A DNA stretch of 64,000 bases from Candidatus Bruticola papionis. GTDB taxonomy: Bacteria > Vulcanimicrobiota > Xenobia > Xenobiales > Xenobiaceae. Location of the stretch: NCBI GenBank assembly GCA_002407045.1, contig DHKB01000048.1, positions 24,937 to 88,936 of the forward strand, in the 5' to 3' direction. Position numbers and translations under genes: made by a program. The notes beneath the pieces were generated by a model. The model had not been told where the DNA came from and ran no database searches. It was given only the letters and a program-made list of their open reading frames with translations. Of the stretch, positions 59,590 through 64,000 are shown one piece after another; the stretch's first letter is position 1; each line of letters opens with the position of its first letter.

Positions 59590-60584
59590 TAGTATGTCCC
59601 CTCCCCGTAATTGTGATATTCGGTTTCGGAATTTGCCGAAGATTCTAAGCTGTGTACTTCAACTCTGATGTCAAGACTGCTGGTCTCGTAAAGATCGCGA
59701 TTAGCTACCGCCACGACCTCAAATTTGCCATTTTCTTTGTCCATTTCCTCTTGTAGACGCTCTATATCGGCACTGTTCAGCTCTCCTCCCAGCTCGCCGT
59801 CTATAGGACGCATACCTTTAGCAATAGCCTTTCTGCGCGTATCTTCAATGAACTTCAAAAATTCTAAAGCAGAACGTTGCTTGTCCATTTCCCGCTTGGA
59901 GACAACTTCACCCTCAGAAAAAACTTTACGAACTTTCCAAGATTCTAAACGCAGCGGAGCCCTATGCGAATAAAGACAATTCTGAGCAGCCAGTACCCTT
60001 AGCCCTATAAATCCTTGCTCTCCAGAAATAGAATTGATTAATTCTTCTACCTGTTCGGGATCATAGTCTATAAGAACATCGCTTACGGAAGTAGGCTTAT
60101 ATCCTTTTTCAGCAGCAATCGAGTTGCTGCGCATTATAGTGCGGACATTGGCTTCAGCCAGCAAACTAGTTACAGCCGCACGAGTTCGCTCGTAAGATAA
60201 ACCACCAGGGATAGTCATATGGACTATTGGCTCATCTATACGCCAAATAAAAGTACCTTCGGCCAGAGCTTGCTGTAGGGTATCTATATTCTGACGCAAT
60301 TGTGTCTCCTCGGCACGCAGCTTTTCTAAGCCCACTAGCAAACTGCGCACAGGCTCGGAAAGACAAGCAAAAACCGTAAGAGTAATAATCGCAATAGCAA
60401 CTCCTGTTATGGTAGTTATAAGTATAGAAGTGTGACGCGGGCGCAAGTGAAGAACACTCATCTTGCGCTTGCCTATTTGGCGCCCTAATTGGTTGGCCAA
60501 ATAAGCTATACCAGCAGCCACAGCAGCTACCAAAGCATAGACACCAGCCACCCTAATTATGGTATGCCAAGATAAAAAGTCCAC
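59586..60584 (-). CDS. DUF3084 family protein
   Basis: A 332-residue protein with two N-terminal transmembrane helices (about 10-32 and 52-75) joined by a basic loop (GRQIGKRKMSVLHLRPRHTS), then a coiled-coil-prone segment (LEKLRAEETQLRQNIDTLQQAL) and a mixed alpha/beta soluble domain. The features and layout match DUF3084, known to me mainly from Cyanobacteria; its function is not established. It lies 74 bases after the LptF-type gene and overlaps the RuvC-fold gene, so a link to LPS export or envelope maintenance is plausible. The start is GTG 60584, with a modest GGAG upstream. Confidence 0.82.
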   Translation of the reverse strand: MDFLSWHTIIRVAGVYALVAAVAAGIAYLANQLGRQIGKRKMSVLHLRPRHTSILITTITGVAIAIITLTVFACLSEPVRSLLVGLEKLRAEETQLRQNIDTLQQALAEGTFIWRIDEPIVHMTIPGGLSYERTRAAVTSLLAEANVRTIMRSNSIAAEKGYKPTSVSDVLIDYDPEQVEELINSISGEQGFIGLRVLAAQNCLYSHRAPLRLESWKVRKVFSEGEVVSKREMDKQRSALEFLKFIEDTRRKAIAKGMRPIDGELGGELNSADIERLQEEMDKENGKFEVVAVANRDLYETSSLDIRVEVHSLESSANSETEYHNYGEGTYY

Positions 60585-60658
60585 CTTCTATGTTGCTCCA
60601 CTTTCTAAAGTTCGCTCGACAGTTTCTACCGATTTTTCAAGCGAACACAATGTTCGTA

Positions 60659-61789
60659 CTATTTCCTGGAAGCATCAGCCACAAAGCATACTCCAACTAT
60701 AGCAAATACTATGTTTGGCAACCAAGCAGCTAGCCAAGGAGCGGCCGCTCCATTTTCTCCCAACATCATACCAATAGTCATGAATACGTAATATAGCAGA
60801 ATAAAAAACAGCGAAAGTCCAAAACCTATGGAAGTGCTAGTTCTCTGCGGCCTTAATCCCAAAGGAATAGCAAAAGCTCCAAATACCAGGCAACTCATCG
60901 GCAACGAGATCTTCTGATGATACATAACCTTGTATTTATTGCGCTTGCGATATTCTTCCGGGTTGGTTTTTTCTATCGGAGGTAAAGAATTTAGATAAGA
61001 TGACAGTTCCTGAGCAGTCATCTCTTCAGGACGCAACTTGCGTTGAGCCAATTGTTCAGGACTAGCTGGAGATTCACCCTTGCTCATAGCTGTCCAACCT
61101 TTACGCCCTTTGGCGCTGTAGCGCTCGTCACCAGTAGCAGGATCGAAATCCCTAGCTTCAATATCCAAAACTTCCCAAACTTTCAATTTATCATTCCAGC
61201 GAGCCTCTTTAGCATATAATTCGCGTAAACGATTATTATTGCGGAAGAAATGCACATACACGCCTTTCATCGTTTGTTCATTTACATTGAGCACATGAGC
61301 ATAAATCATTTGCTCGTCGCCATTAGAAAGTAAACGTGGAGAAGTAATTAAAGCTCTCTCGATTTGATCTGGAGCTTGCAACTTTAAAACCATGTTATAA
61401 GCTTGTTTAGTAGCCGGAGGAACCCAGTATTGATTTACAGCCAAAGAGATCAGAGAAATGAAAAAACAGAAGAAAAAGCCTGGCAGAAAGATACGGAAGA
61501 ATCCAACCCCGCCAGCTTTCAAAGCGATAATCTCGCTATCCCCAGATAATCGACCGTAAGCCATCAACGCGGCCAACAAAGTTGACATGGGGAAGGTCAT
61601 AATCAGCACGTAAGGAAGGCGATTGAAAAGATACTTGATCACCATGCCAATACCGGCCTGTGATTCCAAAATCATCTTAGCTACACCCATTAGAGTCTCT
61701 GCTGAGAAGAACAATAGCGTAAAGGCACAAACTCCGAATAGAAACGGACTGGCCATTTCTGCCATTATGTAGCGATCCAAAATTTTCAT
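60659..61789 (-). CDS. LPS export permease, LptF/LptG (YjgP/YjgQ) family
   Basis: A 376-residue membrane protein of the LptF/LptG type. The N-terminus (LDRYIMAEMASPFLFGVCAFTLLFFS) and the FPMSTLLAALMAYGRLSGDSEI coupling-helix region are characteristic, with three helices before and three after a periplasmic beta-jellyroll domain. With LptB it extracts LPS from the inner membrane and passes it to LptC. Only one such gene is present here; a homodimer or a second copy elsewhere would complete the transporter, as in Cyanobacteria, where I recall a single gene. It starts 23 bases after lptB. The ribosome-binding site is weak. Confidence 0.93.
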   Translation of the reverse strand: MKILDRYIMAEMASPFLFGVCAFTLLFFSAETLMGVAKMILESQAGIGMVIKYLFNRLPYVLIMTFPMSTLLAALMAYGRLSGDSEIIALKAGGVGFFRIFLPGFFFCFFISLISLAVNQYWVPPATKQAYNMVLKLQAPDQIERALITSPRLLSNGDEQMIYAHVLNVNEQTMKGVYVHFFRNNNRLRELYAKEARWNDKLKVWEVLDIEARDFDPATGDERYSAKGRKGWTAMSKGESPASPEQLAQRKLRPEEMTAQELSSYLNSLPPIEKTNPEEYRKRNKYKVMYHQKISLPMSCLVFGAFAIPLGLRPQRTSTSIGFGLSLFFILLYYVFMTIGMMLGENGAAAPWLAAWLPNIVFAIVGVCFVADASRK

Positions 61790-61812
61790 AACGTGTTTCT
61801 AATCTGCCTTTT

Positions 61813-62637
61813 TTAGCTTTTTTGAAGCTTCTCTTCTTCTTCGGCCATTCTCAAACTATCGGCCTCTTCTTCGACTTTAGCTTTGGCTACTTCTGCAGCG
61901 GTTTGTTCATTTTCAAAACCAGTTCGATAAGCTTCTCCTAAGTAGTACTTACGAGCATCTGGGTTGTTAGCTAATTCTACTGCTGTTCCAGAAACCAGGA
62001 TCTGCCCTTCGCGAATGATATAGGCTCTATCTGTAATAGCTAAAGTTTCACGCACATTATGGTCGGTAATGAGCACTCCCAACCCTTGAGCCTTTACACT
62101 GCGAATAATTTTTTGGATAGAAGCTACAGCTATAGGGTCAACACCAGAAAAAGGCTCATCAAGCAAAAGGAATTGAGGCTTAATAGCTAGAGATCTGGCA
62201 ATTTCCAAGCGGCGTCTCTCGCCTCCAGATAATTCTATAGCCTTACTGCGACGGACTTTGTGCAACTGATATTCGTCTAATAGCCTTTCCAAACGCTCGT
62301 TTTGTTCTTTTTTGGATACCCCGTTAATTTGCCATAACAAACGAAGGTTATCCTCTACGGTAAGTTTGCGAAAGGCAGAAGCTTCTTGAGGTAAATAACC
62401 TATTCCCAAACGCGCACGTATATGCATAGGCAAATGGGTAACGTCTTGACCATTAAGGAAAATTTTGCCTCCATTGGGCCTAATCAATCCTACAACCATA
62501 TAGAACGTGGTAGTCTTACCAGCACCATTAGCTCCTAAAAGGCCAACGACCTCTCCGGGGTTAACTTCAAAATTAACACCATCTACCACTCGCCGATCTT
62601 TATATATTTTTACTAATCCTTCAGCCTTGATAGCCAT
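61813..62637 (-). CDS. lptB: LPS export ABC transporter ATPase LptB
   Basis: A 274-residue ABC ATPase. Walker A is GANGAGKTT (K41), the signature is LSGGERRR, and LLLDEPFSGVDP gives Walker B and the catalytic Glu; the switch His is in ITDHNVRETL. YLPQEASAFRKLTVEDN is typical of LptB. It powers LPS transport with the LptF-type permease. The last 35 residues form an extra Glu/Ala/Lys-rich helix beyond the usual 240-residue length. GGGGA precedes the ATG at 62637, 18 bases after the lptC-like stop. Operon order lptC-lptB-lptF is clear. Confidence 0.96.
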   Translation of the reverse strand: MAIKAEGLVKIYKDRRVVDGVNFEVNPGEVVGLLGANGAGKTTTFYMVVGLIRPNGGKIFLNGQDVTHLPMHIRARLGIGYLPQEASAFRKLTVEDNLRLLWQINGVSKKEQNERLERLLDEYQLHKVRRSKAIELSGGERRRLEIARSLAIKPQFLLLDEPFSGVDPIAVASIQKIIRSVKAQGLGVLITDHNVRETLAITDRAYIIREGQILVSGTAVELANNPDARKYYLGEAYRTGFENEQTAAEVAKAKVEEEADSLRMAEEEEKLQKS

Positions 62638-62655
62638 GCGTCATTCCCCATACTT

Positions 62656-63345
62656 CTATTGGTTAGACTCTAAGCCAGAATTGAAATAAATACGCACATC
62701 GCCTTCTACTTCAATATGTTTGAGATCCGGAGAAGCCACCATATTTTGTCCGACCATAGTAGATCCTTTACGGACAACCTTAACTCCATGCGAACCGCGT
62801 ATCTTTCTAGCCTTGCTGTCCCAAATCAGTTTATTGCAAACAATTTTTTCTCCCTTGGGGCCAACAGCGTGAACTGGCCCTTCAAAAGCAAGACCTTGAG
62901 TTTCGGTGTTAACTACAGCAGCGTCACCTTGAAGTTGAAGAAGAGAGCGTCCTTCCTTGTCCAGTAAGTTCCAGGTAATGGAAGAAGCGCGAGCTTTTTT
63001 ACTTACATCATCGTAGTCAATTCGACTAGCTTTTAAGTTCCAAGGCGATTCGCCCTTAGCGGAAATAGATATAGAATCGACTCCCTGATCGTGAGTTCCA
63101 ATAGAAGCTGAAGCCGATTTTCCGTCTTTTGAAGACTCGGCCAAATTGTTAGCATCATCTGATGTCGGGCTCTGTTGATCTTTACTGCCTTGATCCTTTT
63201 GATTTTTCGTCTGCTCGGAAACTGCTGCCACGGGAGTTTTTGCATCTTGCTCCGTCGACTTTGTGGTAGTTTCGCCTCCTCCGCATCCACATACCATGAG
63301 CAGCATGGCCAAGCACACCCAAAGCTGTCCTTTGAATCGAATCAT
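62656..63345 (-). CDS. lptC: LPS export protein, LptC-like lipoprotein
   Basis: A 229-residue protein with a lipoprotein signal peptide: hydrophobic CLAMLLMVCG then C21 as the probable lipidated cysteine (VCGC). A low-complexity Thr/Lys/Asp/Ser/Gln linker runs to about residue 90. The C-terminal 130 residues have the repeating short strands of an LptA/LptC/OstA jellyroll (WNLKASRIDYDD, LQLQGDAAVVN, VEGDVRIYF). In the pathway LptC takes LPS from LptBFG and passes it to LptA. A lipid anchor in place of the usual N-terminal helix is unusual. GGAGG lies at ideal spacing before the ATG at 63345, which begins the operon. Confidence 0.85.
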   Translation of the reverse strand: MIRFKGQLWVCLAMLLMVCGCGGGETTTKSTEQDAKTPVAAVSEQTKNQKDQGSKDQQSPTSDDANNLAESSKDGKSASASIGTHDQGVDSISISAKGESPWNLKASRIDYDDVSKKARASSITWNLLDKEGRSLLQLQGDAAVVNTETQGLAFEGPVHAVGPKGEKIVCNKLIWDSKARKIRGSHGVKVVRKGSTMVGQNMVASPDLKHIEVEGDVRIYFNSGLESNQ

Positions 63346-63731
63346 ATATTGCCTCCAGCATTTTTCCGAGCCGACGCTCTATAACGAATCTTTTTCCCGT
63401 GCCCCCTTATCATATACAAAAAACAACATTTTTTTTCCTTGCCATTTATGCGATTGAACAGATGTCAATATAAAGTCAATAAGCTTGTCGATCCGTATGC
63501 CTCAAGTCTATCTTTCCATATATCGAAATCTACATAGGCAAAAGGTTATGCTTGCTTTTTGTCAAATAAGTTCGTTCCTATATGTTTCGGTTGGAAATTC
63601 GGTTTATCGTTTGCGGATATATTCGATAGGCAGCGAAACTCCGATTGATAAAACCGATTTCTTTTGCGTTTTAGCAAAGAGCAGAAAAATCAGAAAATTG
63701 CCTCCGGATAGGTAAAAAAGGATGTAGTCAA
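63346..63731. other. Divergent intergenic region upstream of the lpt operon
   Basis: This region of about 390 bases separates the lpt operon (minus) from a Pro/Gln-rich gene (plus). It is AT-rich, with a GTCAATATAAAGTCAATA direct-repeat-like stretch (GTCAATA twice, near 63464-63480). A 76-codon plus-strand frame at 63485-63715 has no ribosome-binding site and reads unlike a real protein. Promoters for both sides are expected here, but I could not fix them. Confidence 0.4.
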
Positions 63732-64000
63732 GTGAGCTTGCAACTGCCGCCTCGTCACAATTTAGATTCGCAAAACACTCAAGATGAACAGCCACGTTCT
63801 GCAAACGCTCTTAATTTTCAAGGAGCCAATGCAAATGGTCCACAGTCTGGAGCGGCCTTTCCACACCGCCCCGTGCCTCGTCCGGAAGCGCAATCACCCA
63901 AAGTTTTTCCCTCTCAGTCTAGGCCTATACAACCGGGATATCCGCCTCAGCAGCAGGGCATAGCCCAGCCAGGCAGACCGCCGCAACCTAGGCCTATGCA
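63732..64000 (+). CDS. Pro/Gln-rich protein, N-terminal part only (runs off the window)
   Basis: A frame open from GTG 63732 to the window edge, about 89 codons without stop. AAGGA lies nine bases upstream, an ideal site. The protein begins MSLQLPPRHN and is then very rich in Pro, Gln, Arg, Ser and Ala (for example SQSRPIQPGYPPQQQG and RPPQPRPM), with no hydrophobic segment. Such a sequence is probably a disordered N-terminal region ahead of a folded domain outside the window. Function cannot be judged. Codon use is like that of its neighbours, and the other strand of this stretch lacks a plausible gene. Confidence 0.7.
   Translation, partial: MSLQLPPRHNLDSQNTQDEQPRSANALNFQGANANGPQSGAAFPHRPVPRPEAQSPKVFPSQSRPIQPGYPPQQQGIAQPGRPPQPRPM

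Noticed and set aside
63485..63715. Plus-strand frame of 76 codons between the lpt operon and the last gene
   Set aside because: No Shine-Dalgarno sequence, atypical composition, and it overlaps the expected promoter region.

Overview
The window looks like a chromosomal segment of a Gram-negative (diderm), anaerobic or fermentative bacterium with a moderately low G+C content. An LptC-LptB-LptF-type lipopolysaccharide export cluster shows an outer membrane. A single-chain pyruvate:ferredoxin oxidoreductase points to anaerobic pyruvate metabolism. The lpt genes run straight into a DUF3084 gene and a RuvC/YqgF-fold gene; DUF3084 is a family I know mainly from Cyanobacteria. With no photosynthesis genes and with PFOR present, a non-photosynthetic member of the cyanobacterial phylum (Melainabacteria/Vampirovibrionia-like) is my best guess, held with low to moderate confidence. 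I see no rRNA, tRNA, CRISPR array, transposase or prophage gene. GTG and TTG starts are common.

Layout. (1) 232-15815, plus strand: two tandem subtilisin-like proteases without signal peptides, an inositol-monophosphatase-family enzyme, arginine decarboxylase with a structured leader, an AI-2E-type permease, a secreted TPR protein, a zinc-ribbon helical protein, an M50 membrane protease, endonuclease III with an altered Fe-S motif, an amidase and a metallo-beta-lactamase hydrolase. (2) 15943-19206, minus: a very large GH13 enzyme whose N-terminus resembles those of the two proteases. (3) 19697-29815, plus: four consecutive paralogues of about 800 residues, each with a PilX/type IV pilin-like N-terminal helix and a repetitive, probably beta-rich body. 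This is the most striking block. It is followed by an omega-amidase-like hydrolase and a POT peptide transporter.

(4) 32631-40829, minus: a Bcr/CflA-type drug efflux protein, HtpG, a small secreted protein, then a three-gene operon of a sigma-70-like protein with a long inserted linker, a double zinc-finger anti-sigma-like membrane protein, and an ABC ATPase homologue that has lost all its nucleotide-binding motifs. (5) 41047-43666, plus: a secreted M48 metalloprotease and an unknown protein. (6) 43800-49420, minus: a canonical ECF sigma factor, its zinc-finger anti-sigma factor and a Spy/CpxP/CnrX-like periplasmic protein (a likely envelope-stress or metal-sensing module), and upstream of these the PFOR gene. 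(7) 49749-54187: a secreted protein with a duplicated domain, a secreted M3 oligopeptidase and RicT. (8) 54277-63345, minus: a Ser/Gly-rich protein, DUF554, a sugar O-acetyltransferase, a 15-repeat Sel1 protein, the RuvC/YqgF-fold protein, DUF3084, and the lpt genes. The last gene, at 63732, is a Pro/Gln-rich protein cut by the window edge.

Themes. The segment is rich in envelope and export functions: LPS transport, pilin-like proteins, several secreted peptidases, Sel1 and TPR scaffolds, and two sigma/anti-sigma modules. Most convergent gene pairs are separated by strong bidirectional hairpins. Three proteins (both S8 proteases and the GH13 enzyme) share a similar N-terminal tail with a D-x-[VF]-x-[LI] motif near residue 40 and no hydrophobic signal. 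This is a candidate non-classical targeting leader.
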